DNA of 64,000 bases from Zygnema cylindricum (Eukaryota > Streptophyta > Zygnematophyceae > Zygnematales > Zygnemataceae), in NCBI GenBank assembly GCA_037447655.1, contig JBBHKE010001236.1:73303-137302 (forward strand), written 5' to 3'. Of this stretch, positions 1 through 10,968 are shown in pieces (within the stretch, counting starts at the first letter, position 1; the number at the start of each line of letters is the position of its first letter). The translations under genes were made by a program, and so were the position numbers. A model generated the notes under the pieces. That model saw only the letters and a list, made by a program, of their open reading frames with translations, ran no database searches and had not been told where the DNA came from.

Positions 1-344
1 CGTTTACTAAAGAAGATTCTTCTTTCATTTGTTTTTGTGTTCGAAACTTTCTTCTTAGAAGAAATCATTTGCTATTTATATAAATAGTGTAAAAAAAAAA
101 AATTGCGCAAATAATATCAATAATAATAAAAGATATGAAGGAAAAGCTCCAGTATAGACTTGTTATATATATGATGAAGGGAGCTCTTCCTCTCTATAAC
201 AAGTCTACTTAATGCGATTTTGCGAAAAAATCTCTTTTTTTTTCATATCTTTTTTCATTTAATCTTTTCAAATAGGAAACATTTTCAAATGGAGAAATTT
301 GAGAAAAACACCTTACCCTCTTTTTTTTTTTGTTATTTTGACAG

Positions 345-531
345 GCATCCGGACTATTCCCACACCCCGGAAGTTTTAAAAGCCCTTTTGGAATACGACC
401 GAGAAAAAAAATGGGTACATGAACAATTAATAGAATATGGACTAGGTACACTCTATTTACCCACCGACTATGAATGGGTCACAAAACAAATTATTCTCTT
501 CTATTTGGGCAAACGAAAATTTGAATCGTGA
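345..531 (+). CDS. Candidate 3'-terminal coding exon, unknown gene
   Basis: A frame open to a TGA at 529-531 encodes about 61 residues, beginning HPDY and ending KRKFES. It has a balanced amino-acid composition, unlike the simple-sequence frames around it. A long T-rich tract at 320-340 ending in ACAG at 341-344 looks like a 3' splice site, so the exon probably starts at 345 in the third codon position. The rest of the gene would lie in an intron and exons to the left, outside the window. I do not recognise the family: no catalytic motif, signal peptide or membrane segment is evident. It could instead be a chance open frame or a transposon relic. The function is unknown and no neighbour helps. 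Confidence 0.35.
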
Positions 532-600
532 CCGAAAATGTATAATATACATAAAGAATATATAAGTAGATATATGCGACAAAGCGTCGTCGTACAAAAA

Positions 601-737
601 ATAAAATTAGAATGTCGCTTGATAGATTCAACTAGAGAGGGAGGGAGGGAGAGGGAGGGAGAGAGGCAAGGAGGGAGGGAGGGAGGGAGGGAGAGGGAGA
701 GAGGGAGAGGTAGAGAGAGAGAGAGGGAAAGAGAATA
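601..737. repeat. GA/GGGA purine-rich microsatellite
   Basis: Imperfect GAGG, GGGA and GA units form an almost pure purine strand. Frames through it on both strands are only low-complexity translations. Confidence 0.9.
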
Positions 738-1905
738 GATACAATATGACAACTGGGTACAAAATGTTCTACAATTAGTGTGGGCTAATAATAAAATAAA
801 GTTTTTCCATCAATCAAACCATCACATGACTTATTTAATATTTTCCGAACTTTTCCGCCACACTATTATCAAACTCCATGAATGTATAAACGTAAACTAT
901 TTGTGAAATTGTATTTAGGGGATTATTAAATTGGTTCCATTTCCAAATTTTCCGTCCCTAGAAATGGTCCACGCCGATTTCCCCCCCTTTTTGGTACTTC
1001 GATCGGTCCTAATTTGACTTTATTTCAGTCGGTATCTTATAGTGTAAAGAAACAAATAGTGTTTTTAACTCCATTCTGGGTTCAATGGCTTAACGCCAAC
1101 AAAACATTAACGCTAGTTTATACATCTAATATAAATTTGGATATAATTTTCCATAATGTAGCCGCTATAGCGTGTGTTCACATAATCGATGTTTGAACAT
1201 GTGAGAACGGGGTCGCGTGATTCTCCCCCGTCTTTATTACAAGGAATCACATTTGTGCGATTTTTCATGTCAATTACACTCACTTTCCCGTCTCGATGCC
1301 GTTATTTGACGCATTTTTTAACCTTTGTAAAAATAACGGGCAATTTCGTACAGATTGGCACATTTCGTACACTACGCTATTTAAAAACTTCCCAACTTAG
1401 TGTAATAGACACTAATTAACCCGTACCTTTATTAACGCGAAGGAGGACATAGAATTACTAATTCTAGTCAAGTTTGTGTATATACAAAAATCCTTCTACA
1501 AGTCACATTTCTCGGATAACAAGTGTGCGTGGTGAGGAAATGAGTGTTTACTTGTTTGCCTAATACCTTGTCTTTTTTGTTTTTAATTTTTTTTTTTAAT
1601 GTTTAGATCTCTTTGTTTTAGTTTAGGCGAGAACTTCAAGACCTAAAGTAAAGTACATATTCGTTATTTTCTTATTGGTGACTGTGAATCGCTTTTAGCG
1701 TTAAGAAATAATTAGTGTAAAAAAACAGTTAGTGTTATCAACTCTAATTTGGGTTAAGGGCCATTCGGCAAAAAATATTTTGCTCTGATTTGGGTACATA
1801 TTCCCCATAGTGTAGCCGGTATAGCCTGCGTTCACATAGTCGACGTTTGGACATGTGAGAAGAGGTTCGTGTGATTTTCCCCCTTCTTTATCACTAATTA
1901 AACAC
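738..1905. other. Gene-free repeat-derived stretch
   Basis: No coding frame is credible here. Blocks at about 1140-1235 and 1795-1895 (containing CACATAGTCGACGTTTG-like and CATGTGAGAA sequence) are diverged copies of each other. An inverted copy lies at about 2140-2225 and another related block at 19236-19330, so this is fragmented transposon sequence. A degenerate mariner-like end (TGACTGTGAATCGC) lies near 1679. Confidence 0.6.
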
Positions 1906-2949
1906 TACACCTTAAATCGCTATTAGTGTTAACAACGTTAATTCGGCGCCCCCAAATTTTGACCCTCGAACCGGATGTAGAATTAATAATACTAATTGTT
2001 TTATCAACGTTAATTAAGGTATTGGTTAATTAGCGTTAATAACTCTAATTTATGGTCGTTTTGAATAGTGTGGTGTACGGAATGTGAGTGCGTCGCCACG
2101 TAAAAGCGCACTCAGATTTGATTCCCAGTCGTTAAGACGAGGAAAAATCACGCGAACGTGTTCTCACATGTTCAAACGTCGGATAGGTGAACACACGTTA
2201 TACCGGCTACACTATGGGAAAAATGTACCCAAATAAGAGTTTAGAATAAATAAGAGTAAAAGGTTTTTCGCCGAAACGCAAAAATTCCAAATTATAGTTA
2301 ATAACACTATTATTTTTTCAATAGCGATTCACGGTGTACGTATAGTACACCGCGAATCGTAATTAGAGTAATGCAAAAATTAGAGTACAAAAACTAAAAA
2401 AAAAATTAGAGTAATGAACGCTAATTTATGTGATAGAGTTGTTTCAACTATGAAGTTTACTCTAATTTATTTAAATACTCTAATTTGGCACGCTAATATC
2501 CTCTACTGTAAATAAGGTACTCGTACAGAATTTGGCAAAACGTACAGTTTATCGTCACTATACGTTTGCACTACGTGGTTTGTTAAAACGCAGTTACATG
2601 ATAACGGCCTGTATTAAATCATTATTTGTACTTTTTTACTTAATAAAGTACAATTTTGCACGGTCGGAGGTCGTCCGTACTCCACACTATTTAAAACGAA
2701 CCTACATTGGAATTAAAAACGCTAATTAAACTTTACCTTAAATAGAATAATGAAAGAATTAGAATCATTTACTCTATTTCATGTGATAGAGTCGAAATTT
2801 CGAGCGACCGAATTGGAGTAATTTACTCTAATTACGATTCACGGTGTAGCGTAAAACAATTAGAGTTATTTCTTATATTTTAGGTTCGAGGGTCAAAATT
2901 TGGGGGCGCCTAATTAGCGTTGTTAACGCAAATAGCGATTCACGGTGTA
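1906..2949. mobile_element. Compound mariner-like MITE (outer element)
   Basis: About 70 bp at the left end (TACACCTTAAATCGC, then CGGCGCCCCCAAATTTTG) match the reverse complement of the right end (CAAAATTTGGGGGCGCC, then GCGATTCACGGTGTA). Both termini end in TA, as in the TA-duplicating family elsewhere in the window. A second element (2346-2848) sits inside. Another right end at 2338 has its likely partner outside this span, near 1679, so the history includes a rearrangement. Confidence 0.55.
2346..2848. mobile_element. Mariner-like MITE, 503 bp
   Basis: The left end TACACCGCGAATCG and right end CGATTCACGGTGTA form terminal inverted repeats. The next bases are also inverted (ATTAGAGTAAT against ATTACTCTAAT). 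There is no coding capacity. A 114-bp element at 17312-17425 has the same termini. Confidence 0.7.
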
Positions 2950-3464
2950 GTATTAACACTAAACAATAAAAGCAGGATAAATTAAAAAGCACGATGGTAA
3001 CCCATCTGAGTCAAGGGTACAAAAGGGGTGGCATGGCCAAAACTGAAAAACTACAATAAAAAACAAATAGAGCGATGGGAACACAAAAGAAAAGAAAAGA
3101 ACATTGCTGACGCGAGTGCAAATCCCGTAAATGTCGCTTGGTTTTAAAGCCCCGTTTTTTTCGCGACTATGACTCCAAAAGGTTGGACATGACGAGACCG
3201 AACCGGGGTATGAACCTCTGTACGGGCGTACGGACAAAGTTTATGTGTACGGCTCATTTGTCTTTCTTGGCCCATCGGGGCACTTTTCGGTCCTAAAGGT
3301 GACCGATTGTCGGCCGGCTGAGTCCATCCGGTTGGAGTTTTCGACAATAACAGCTCGCCACGTGGTGAGCTGTTACAAAAGGATGACAAATACGGGAAGA
3401 ACGAAAACATTTTAGAATACCATTTTTCTGTACTTTTCTATCTTGGATTATGCGATGCAAAACC
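2950..3464. other. No feature recognised
   Basis: Minus-strand frames of 88-92 codons overlap each other here, but they lack motifs and start and stop arbitrarily. A 10-bp inverted match (CAGCTCGCCA, then GTGGTGAGCTG) near 3351-3373 is the only local structure seen. Confidence 0.4.
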
Positions 3465-3485
3465 TACACCGCCAATCATTATTAG

Positions 3486-3916
3486 TAGTGTTGGGTATCG
3501 AGGACCTTTTTCCGATATTCGATATATATATATCAAATTTCAGGTACCCGATAATCGATATATCGCTTCAGTATATCGAAAACCAAACCATCGCGATATA
3601 TCGCCAATATATCGTATCAACAATATATCGAGGCATTTAAAAAAAAAAAAAAAAAATTCCCCCCAAATTTTTTTTTCAACAACCCCCCCCCCCCCCCCCC
3701 CCCCCCCCCCTACCCCCCACCACTGAGCGCGCGCCGGGAGGGGGGGGTCCGTACTATTTCCGTACTAGTATTGTACGGACACCCAGTTTTTGCGATATAT
3801 ATCGCGATGATTTATGTTGGTCCCGGTACGATATATCGAGGAATCTGCTCGATCGATATTCAATATATCGAATATCGAAGTTATCGCGATATGAATTTAC
3901 CCGATACCCAACACTA
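3486..3916. mobile_element. hAT-like MITE, 431 bp, TSD ATTATTAG
   Basis: Terminal inverted repeats TAGTGTTGGGTATCG / CGATACCCAACACTA are flanked by a perfect 8-bp duplication, ATTATTAG, at 3478-3485 and 3917-3924. An 8-bp target site and a TAG start are hallmarks of hAT transposons. The interior is rich in GATATATCG palindromes and holds a poly-C tract. No transposase is encoded. Confidence 0.8.
3683..3710 (+). repeat. Poly-C homopolymer, about 28 bases
   Basis: An uninterrupted C run lies in the middle of the hAT-like MITE, followed by TACCCCCCACC and a GC-rich hairpin-like stretch. The exact length may be a sequencing estimate. Confidence 0.85.
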
Positions 3917-4134
3917 ATTATTAGCGTTATGAAGTACGCTATATCGGCACCCCCATTTTTTTAGGGTGTTACCTGAAATAGAATTAATAACACTAATTTT
4001 TTTTTTACTTTAATTAAGGTTCTGGTAAATTAGCGTTAATAATTATAATTTGAAACTTCTTGAATAGTGTGGTGTACGAGGTATCATTCCGTACAAATGG
4101 TACTTTATTAAGTACAAAAATACGAAGCATTAGT

Positions 4135-4202
4135 GTTGGGTATCGGGTAAATTCATATCGGCAAAAGGTCCTCGATACCCAACGCTACTCGATACCCAAC
4201 AC
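4135..4202. repeat. Fragments of hAT-like termini
   Basis: TAGTGTTGGGTATCG occurs at the left and two copies of CGATACCCAAC follow within 70 bases. This is a small deletion derivative of the family at 3486-3916. Confidence 0.55.
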
Positions 4203-4234
4203 TACGAAATATGGACTAAAATAACCGCGATTAA

Positions 4235-4901
4235 GGGTATGGTTACATCAGGAGGTCTCTGTAATAGTACGGACAGCAAAATTTCTGTATTACAGAGGCC
4301 TCGGTTACATCGCGTATCATCTGTAAACAAGTTTTTCCATACGTGTTCTGATTTGAGTGATTCCACGTAGGTCGACGATCAAATCTATAAAATCGTCAAA
4401 GATTTGGAAACCGACCATTTTCGTATAAAAATCCGTACTTGCGTATTACGTACGTGTACTTCACAAGTGTACCGCGTCAATGTACCTCAGAGATCTCCTT
4501 CACGCTGCTGACTTTCAGGAAAAAACCGTATTTCTTTTCGGCAAAAATTTTACGGTCACCTTGTCCGAAGGCACGTGACTTTGTGGACGTGTGAAAATTT
4601 TCATATTTCATCGACGCACGTGTCTGACGTCCAGGTGTAGCGATTTGACTGGTTCTGTATTGCTGAACCCACCTCGGCGAGGTGGGTTCACCAATACAGA
4701 GGCGTATGGAGCGATTGCTTCACAGATGAAGACCAAAATGTAATCGGACGGTCGATGTCTTCTCCTGGATACTTGGAGAATCGTAATCTTATTTTCTGTA
4801 ATGTTGTTTTTAAGAAACTCACGAAAATATAGTACGGCATGGTACGGGCAAGTACAAAATTCTGTATTAAACCTCACTTTTCGTCTGATGTAACCATACC
4901 C
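4235..4901. mobile_element. PIF/Harbinger-like MITE, 667 bp, TSD TAA
   Basis: Terminal inverted repeats GGGTATGGTTACATC / GATGTAACCATACCC are flanked by TAA on both sides. A near-perfect palindrome at 4664-4690 has half-sites TGAACCCACCTCG and CGAGGTGGGTTCA. No transposase frame is present. Confidence 0.75.
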
Positions 4902-5136
4902 TAAATGTAAAACTGCGTTCAGAATAAAATGCAGAATGAAATCTTACCTATTTTAGTGTAAAGATATTGATCGCGTATTAATTATATGGGAAAAAACCCA
5001 AATTAGAGTTATGAATAAATTATAATAAAAGGACGCGACGGTGTACGATTTGTCAAGATTTGTTCTTTAACCTATTTTACTGTGAAGATCCTGATGGCAG
5101 ATTCGTTGTACCCAAATCAGCGTTATGGATCAATTA

Positions 5137-5883
5137 GGGTGGCGTTCCGTTATGAAATTATGTAATCGTACGGCCAACATTACAGGATGCTACATTTTGA
5201 ACGATGTTCTATCGCGCAAAGTTTGTAGTCCACGTGCTCAAAGATGAATGGTACCACGTAAGATAAGATCGTATATTGAAAATCGTCAAATATTTTTCTC
5301 ACCAACCAGCTTCAACTTTAAATCTTCATTTGCGTACCATGAACGAATGGACCGGGTCATCGTAAACATAATTTTTGTACTCTTTGCAGAGGCCTTGTCA
5401 GTTACCAACTCAATTTTTTTAGGGTTTTTTACTTTTCTGTTTTTTCGCGTGACGAATGAGCGCTGCCGCAAATAGTGTGACGAATGGGCCCTAACGAAAA
5501 CAGCGTGACGAAAGTTCGTTACGAGATTACTTTTGTGATTTCGGTTAAGATTTTTGAATGGATGTATCATGTGCGAAATATTTCGATTTCCGTTGGTTGC
5601 CGTCTTGACACGTATGTTCATTATCCAGCGTGTCGCGGCTCAACTTTTTCTGTAAATGGTGATGTGCCTCGACGAGGTACATCACCAATTACAAAAACTT
5701 TCGAAGCGAATGCTTTGCGAAAACAAATCCAACGGTCATTGTTACCTCCCATAACTTTGGAGAATTTTGGCAAGATTCTCCGTAATGTTGTTCGCCCATA
5801 AAAACAAAATAAGCGGTACAAACTGTACGGATATGCGCCGATTTCTGTAAACTACACGACTTTTCGTCTGATGGAACGCCACC
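5137..5883. mobile_element. PIF/Harbinger-like MITE, 747 bp, TSD TTA
   Basis: Terminal inverted repeats GGGTGGCGTTCC / GGAACGCCACC are flanked by TTA on both sides. A palindrome near 5661-5687 (GTGATGTGCCTCG / CGAGGTACATCAC) shares the CCTCG..CGAGG core with related elements. Confidence 0.75.
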
Positions 5884-5996
5884 TTAAGAGTAAACTTTCT
5901 TTTTCGAAATCTTGAAAAAACTCAAAATGGCGTTTAAAACGCTAATTAATATTTAACACTAATAATTTCTAAACGCTAATATCGATTGCCGGTGTA

Positions 5997-6775
5997 TTGG
6001 ATCAGAACCCAATTTTGTAGAAATCATTGACTTTTTGGGACGTCATAAAAGGTTTCTCATTTTTTTAAACGGGCAATTTTAGTGAATCTGGTTTTTTGTT
6101 TTTCCTCTCAGAAAAACAACGCGTAACGAAATATCCTGTCCGTACAATATCTTGCGGCTTATCGCAATCAGTAAGATTTTGTACTGTACCTTTTGGGTTC
6201 ACCATTTTTTTGCAAACCGACCCTACTTTGAATCGAAAAAGTGCTCTGATGGAGATAAGCCATTAGGAAGAATATTTAGAGTTAATAACGGATTAACGGT
6301 TTAACGGTTCGGTTAGGTGAAAGCCAACGGTTTATCTTCGTTTGTGATTAAAATCGTTCAAAAACCGTTGGTTTGTTTTGGTTCGGCTCATAACGACATC
6401 AGACCGAACAGAACCAAACCGAACCCCATCCAGTGTTAGGTACATATACCTAAGCCCCGACCGTACGCACGAAACATACAAAAACAACCTTTCAAAGAGT
6501 GTACTGTCTTACGTACGGTTTTTACTGTACGGACTTAACACAAAAAAACAAACTTATAAATTGCATACGTTCGTATACGCTCGCAACCGCACGGACGACT
6601 TGATTTTATGGAGTTAGGGTTTTTCGCCATTGAAACAAAGAGCCCCTCCGTTTCCGCAAAAAATTACCGGTCCGGCGAGCATGTCTGCGTGCAAAAAAAC
6701 ATTTAGTCGTTCGGGAAATTAGAAGCGACAAAAATTGCGCCATGAAAATTTCAACACTTTATACTATCTCCATAA
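5997..6775. other. No gene seen; AACGG-rich segment
   Basis: The stretch 6290-6440 is rich in AACGGTT and GAACC words in inverted arrangement and is probably a decayed repeat. Short frames here have no recognisable motif. Confidence 0.4.
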
Positions 6776-7452
6776 GGGTATGTCTCCATGTACTTATAAC
6801 TTAGCGAACTTACTTTGTATTTTAGTGCAGATTCTACGGACCCGATGTTCAAATGTCCCTATGAGTAACAACGAAATTGTTACTTAAGGGTGTGACGATA
6901 GTCTACGTTAACAATGTCCGTGACGGCTGTCAACATCTGCAATCTGTGATGACGCACCAAAATTTCCAAAATTGCTTGCAACATCTTTTACCTTTGCGTG
7001 ACATTTGTAAACGTATATCATTTAAACCCTTTGAAATGGCATTGGAATCTTCAAACCCCTGAAAATAAAAATTCGTACAAAACGCAACCTGAAAAAGCAA
7101 AATGGACGCGATCGTGTACTTTTCCTCGTCATTTGAAATCGTTTGAAAGTTTTGATTTTTTTTGAAATTTGCGAATATGTGTTCCTATTTGTTTAGCGAA
7201 AATACTTTTATTTAAAACACATCGCCAATATGTTTTAAAATAAAGGTTAAAATGAGATTTCTTGACGTGGTCGTGGTTCAAAAAACACAAAACGGCAACA
7301 TATACTACATTATAAGCTCGACGATGACACAAAATGTACTCCTACTTTTTTTCGATTTCTTTGTACGGTTGTGATCAACCTGGTACGGCGCTAAGTTTTA
7401 GATAAAAACGACGGAAAAAAAAACACTTACTTTGGCACATGGAGATATACCC
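6776..7452. mobile_element. PIF/Harbinger-like MITE, 677 bp, TSD TAA
   Basis: Termini GGGTATGTCTCCATGT and CATGGAGATATACCC are flanked by TAA at 6773-6775 and 7453-7455. Subterminal ACTTAC/ACTTACTTTGG words are also inverted. The same family occurs at 45631-46410 and 9296-17128. Confidence 0.75.
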
Positions 7453-7559
7453 TAATATTGTCTCCATGTGTCCTATGTATATCAATTTTTTCGCACTAAA
7501 AAATAGTTTATCCAGTCTCCATATCTTTTAAGTATGAGACGTGTGACAACAACCCCTAA

Positions 7560-8474
7560 GAGCACTTTCCCGTGTAACTGAAACTTAGTCATGCTACTTT
7601 GAATTTTAGCAAAGATTTTCCGTACTACTTTCAAGGCGTTCCACAGTAGCGGAATGAGATCGTTACTTCAAATTGTGACAGATGTAGGTGTGGGTGTAAA
7701 TTGTGACGGTTTTAGACGACTGTAAAAGTTGCGATAATTGATGACGTTTACAAAATACTGATGGTTGTAGGCGTCTAATTTCTTGTGACATTGTAGATAT
7801 TTAGGGTTTGGACCATTTTGACGTCACGCTCACTTATGATAGCGTCGACGTCACTAATTTCAAGATTTTCGCCATGGTTTCCCTTTTTTGTTTTTTCATC
7901 CTTTCTCACTCTACTTGCCATTGTAACATGCCCAAAATCAGTAAAAAAAAACCCTTTTCAAAGATCTTACATTTGATACTATTATTGTCGTTCTCATTGC
8001 AAGAAGTATGAGATAGACACGGTAATGGGAGAGGGGGATAGATACGCGCCTTCACAAACTTCCCTTAGGACGAAACGGTGTTCGTTGGTCGAGACCCATC
8101 CACGACCCATGTACGGAAAAAAGTGCACGGGAAAAAATACGCATGGGCTGTAAACGTGCAGTGGGTTTTTTTTTTGGTCCTCCGGTCATAAAAATTTAAA
8201 AATCCTCTAACGCGTGCGATATCGTCTCCCTATTCGTTGACATCATGAAACTTTGATTAAAATCACCTCGCGAGGTGATTTGAGTAGAAGTTTGAAGACG
8301 AGCTTGAGGGACGCGAAGACAACAAACAATTCATTTTAAGTTTCAAAGTGACGCAAATTATATTGTGGCAATTTCATTTTTTTCGTAAGGCTGCATATTT
8401 TCTCGTTGCAGACTAAGTTTTGGAGGAAAACGATAGAAAAAAAACAATTTTTTTTATCACATGGGAATGTGCCC
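7560..8474. mobile_element. PIF/Harbinger-like element, degenerate ends, TSD TAA
   Basis: The left end GAGCACTTTCCCGTGTAAC and right end CACATGGGAATGTGCCC are imperfect inverted repeats flanked by TAA. A 22-bp perfect palindrome at 8260-8281 has the half-site AAATCACCTCG. Confidence 0.6.
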
Positions 8475-8483
8475 TAAGACTTA

Positions 8484-9292
8484 GGGTATTTTCGCATGTA
8501 ATCGAAACTTAGTCTCGCTACTTTGTTTTTTAGCGAAGATTCTCCGTACAAATTTCAGAGCATTCGGGTATAAACACAAATAACTTGTCACTTTAAAAAG
8601 TGACTTACGTATACGTGAACGAAGAATTGTGACAGATGAAGTGGTACATATAATGAGGCGAAACTTCCACTCGCCTTCAATTTGAGGCGTTTCTCCGCAC
8701 GCTATACAAATTTTGTGATTTCGTAATGTCCGTACGCCACTTTGTCGACGTGTCGAAGTCCTAAAATACCTTTCGCTGTCGCACAGAATTTGCGGTTTCG
8801 TTTATAGTATTCCCACTTGCCGAAAGGTGGCCAATATTTTTCATACGCCGTATGTGTGAAGACACGTGTTTTTGAGAGAGACGGTCTGTACGAAAATCAG
8901 CGCACGCAGAACATTACGCACAGGCTGTAAACGTGCAGTGTGTTTTTTTTTTGGTACTCCGCGCACAAAAATTGTAAAAAACTGCAGACGCGTGCGACGG
9001 TGTATGCATATTCGCTCACCTTATTGGACTTTATTTCAAATCACCTCGCGAGGTGATTTGATGTAAAGTTTGAACATTGTTGAAAGGACGCGAAAGTGGG
9101 TCGAAATGCTCTAAACGACAAATGTAATGCGATAGACGACAAACTTCTGTACGTATAAAGTTTAAGGGTAACGCAACTTGTACGGTGGTAATTTCTATTT
9201 TTTGGTACGGCTGCGGATTTTCTCGTTTCTTTTTAAGTTATGGAGGAAATCGATAGAAAATAACTGTAACTTTAGCACATGAGAAAATACCC
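8484..9292. mobile_element. PIF/Harbinger-like MITE, 809 bp, TSD TTA
   Basis: Termini GGGTATTTTCGCATGT and CATGAGAAAATACCC are flanked by TTA; the right TTA is shared with the start of the next element. A 24-bp perfect palindrome at 9037-9060 has the half-site CAAATCACCTCG. The element at 38089-40775 is a longer relative. Confidence 0.75.
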
Positions 9293-9908
9293 TTAGGGTG
9301 CGTCTCTATGTACTTCAAACTTATATAATTTACTTTGTTTTTTAGCGCAGACATGTCGGACTCGGATTTTAAGTGTCCATATGTGTAACAACGAGATAGT
9401 TAGTTAAGGGTGTGACGATTGTATACGTTGACAATGCCCGTGACGACTGTCAACGTCTACAATCTGTGATGACGCACGTTATTTTTTGTAGCTGCTTGTG
9501 ATGTCGCATGAGTGTTCGTGACATTGTAGACGTACCGCCTTCCAGCCTGTGCCGTTTCACAGTTGAAGAAGATGCACTTCGCCTTTGCGTCGCTCGTCCC
9601 CTCGACGTGAAATGGCATCAGAATCTTGAGACCTCGTACCAGGCGCAAACGGACAAAATCAAACAAATTTGTGTACTTTGCCTCGTCGTACATGAACGCA
9701 AACGGACAAAATATAACGAATAGTGAACCTTTCACCGTCGCTTGAATTCGTTTGAAATTTTTGTAAAAAATCTACACTTGCGAATACGTGTTTCTATTTG
9801 TTTTTCGAAAATACTTTGTTTTAAAACACATCGTCCCTTCTTTTTAAAGAAAAGTTTGAAGATGACGTTTTTTGGCGTGGCCGTGGGTTGAAGAACACAA
9901 GACGACAA

Positions 9909-10955
9909 TGAAACTCTGAGACCTCCATAAGTCCTCAGAGTGGACAGCTTCCAAGAAGCCTCTAGGATAATCCTGACCCCTTTGTGTTTAAGCAAAAATA
10001 ACTGCCACCCTGGCAGACAAAAACTCTGACCAACTTCACCCCTGTGAAGACAAGACTCCCCTGAGTTGATAGCAAAAAGAATCTCTGAATTTGCTCCCCT
10101 GAGCAGTAAGTTATGGAGGGTCAAAGTTGACCTTTTGTACAGAAGCTCTCTGGGAGAGGGGGTCCTATCTTCTAATTTTTCTAAGTCCTATCTCCTCTCA
10201 CAGACTCTATCTACTGATGTACGGAACCAATCAGAATTGAGTTCCGTACTCAAAAGTACAGCTGCCGGTGTACTTTATGTACGGACATTGTACGACATGG
10301 CCAAAATGTCGACACATGTCAAATCCGGATTCGGTGCCATAATCTCCGGAGATTCCACAATCCAACGGAATTTCGCCACGCGTCATCCGATGTGGCGATG
10401 GCCACAAACCGCCGAAATCTCCCTCCGCGATCTCGGCGCTAATCCCGGCCGTCCGATTAAATTCGGCTTTAATCGTAGCCGTAATAAATACATGCGCGGT
10501 ATTTGTTTCTTTTACGAAACAAATGCGCGGTACTGATTTTTGTCCGTACCGTAAGTCGTACATTATATATTACTGGATCTATGTATCCCGTAATTCATTT
10601 CAGTTAAATGGTTTATCGCTTGTATACATATGTAAATAATTATCAAACTATATGCTAGGTAACACTACCGCTAGATTAAACGGCTAAGGCTACCGGCTAC
10701 TTGTGTCTGCCGGCCGGCAAGTACAAGGATCAAATCCTGCCGCCGCACATCATTTTAATTAAATATATAAACCCTAATATAAAATTCCCGTAAACCTCAA
10801 GATAGCCAAGGTAGCCATGGCTCTAGCTTCCTCTCCAATTTCTCAATGACTGCGACAAGTTTGAGAGTTGGAGAGAGAAGTTAGAGATAGACTGCCTCGA
10901 CTTCTATATTTCTTTTCAGACCTAGAAAATACTAATAAAACCATTAGTTTCTACA
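9909..10955 (-). repeat. 3' LTR of copia element (1047 bp)
   Basis: It begins TGTAGAAACTAATGG and ends CTCAGAGTTTCA on the minus strand. An AT-rich TATATAAT-type motif near 10562-10575 (minus) is a possible core promoter. Reading frames inside the LTR are duplicated in both LTRs and are not genes. Confidence 0.95.
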
Positions 10956-10968
10956 CTCCCCTTATTTT
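10956..10968 (-). other. Polypurine tract of copia element
   Basis: On the minus strand AAAATAAGGGGAG directly precedes the 3' LTR start. This is the expected primer site for plus-strand DNA synthesis. The same tract occurs before the LTR at 50997 and, inverted, at 51778. Confidence 0.85.

Larger units (their letters stand above)
3465..5996. mobile_element. Mariner-like element hosting three nested insertions
   Basis: The left end TACACCGCCAATC is interrupted after 13 bases by the 8-bp target site of the hAT-like element at 3486-3916 and resumes with CGTTATGAAG at 3925. The right end is GCTAATATCGATTGCCGGTGTA. Removing the nested hAT-like and two PIF-like elements leaves roughly 0.7 kb. That remainder contains the family's internal motif AATAGTGTGGTGTACG near 4064. 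Confidence 0.6.

Noticed and set aside
10066-10563. Overlapping frames of 110-156 codons, duplicated at 15534-15962
   Set aside because: They lie in LTRs and are repeated in both LTRs; no protein signature.
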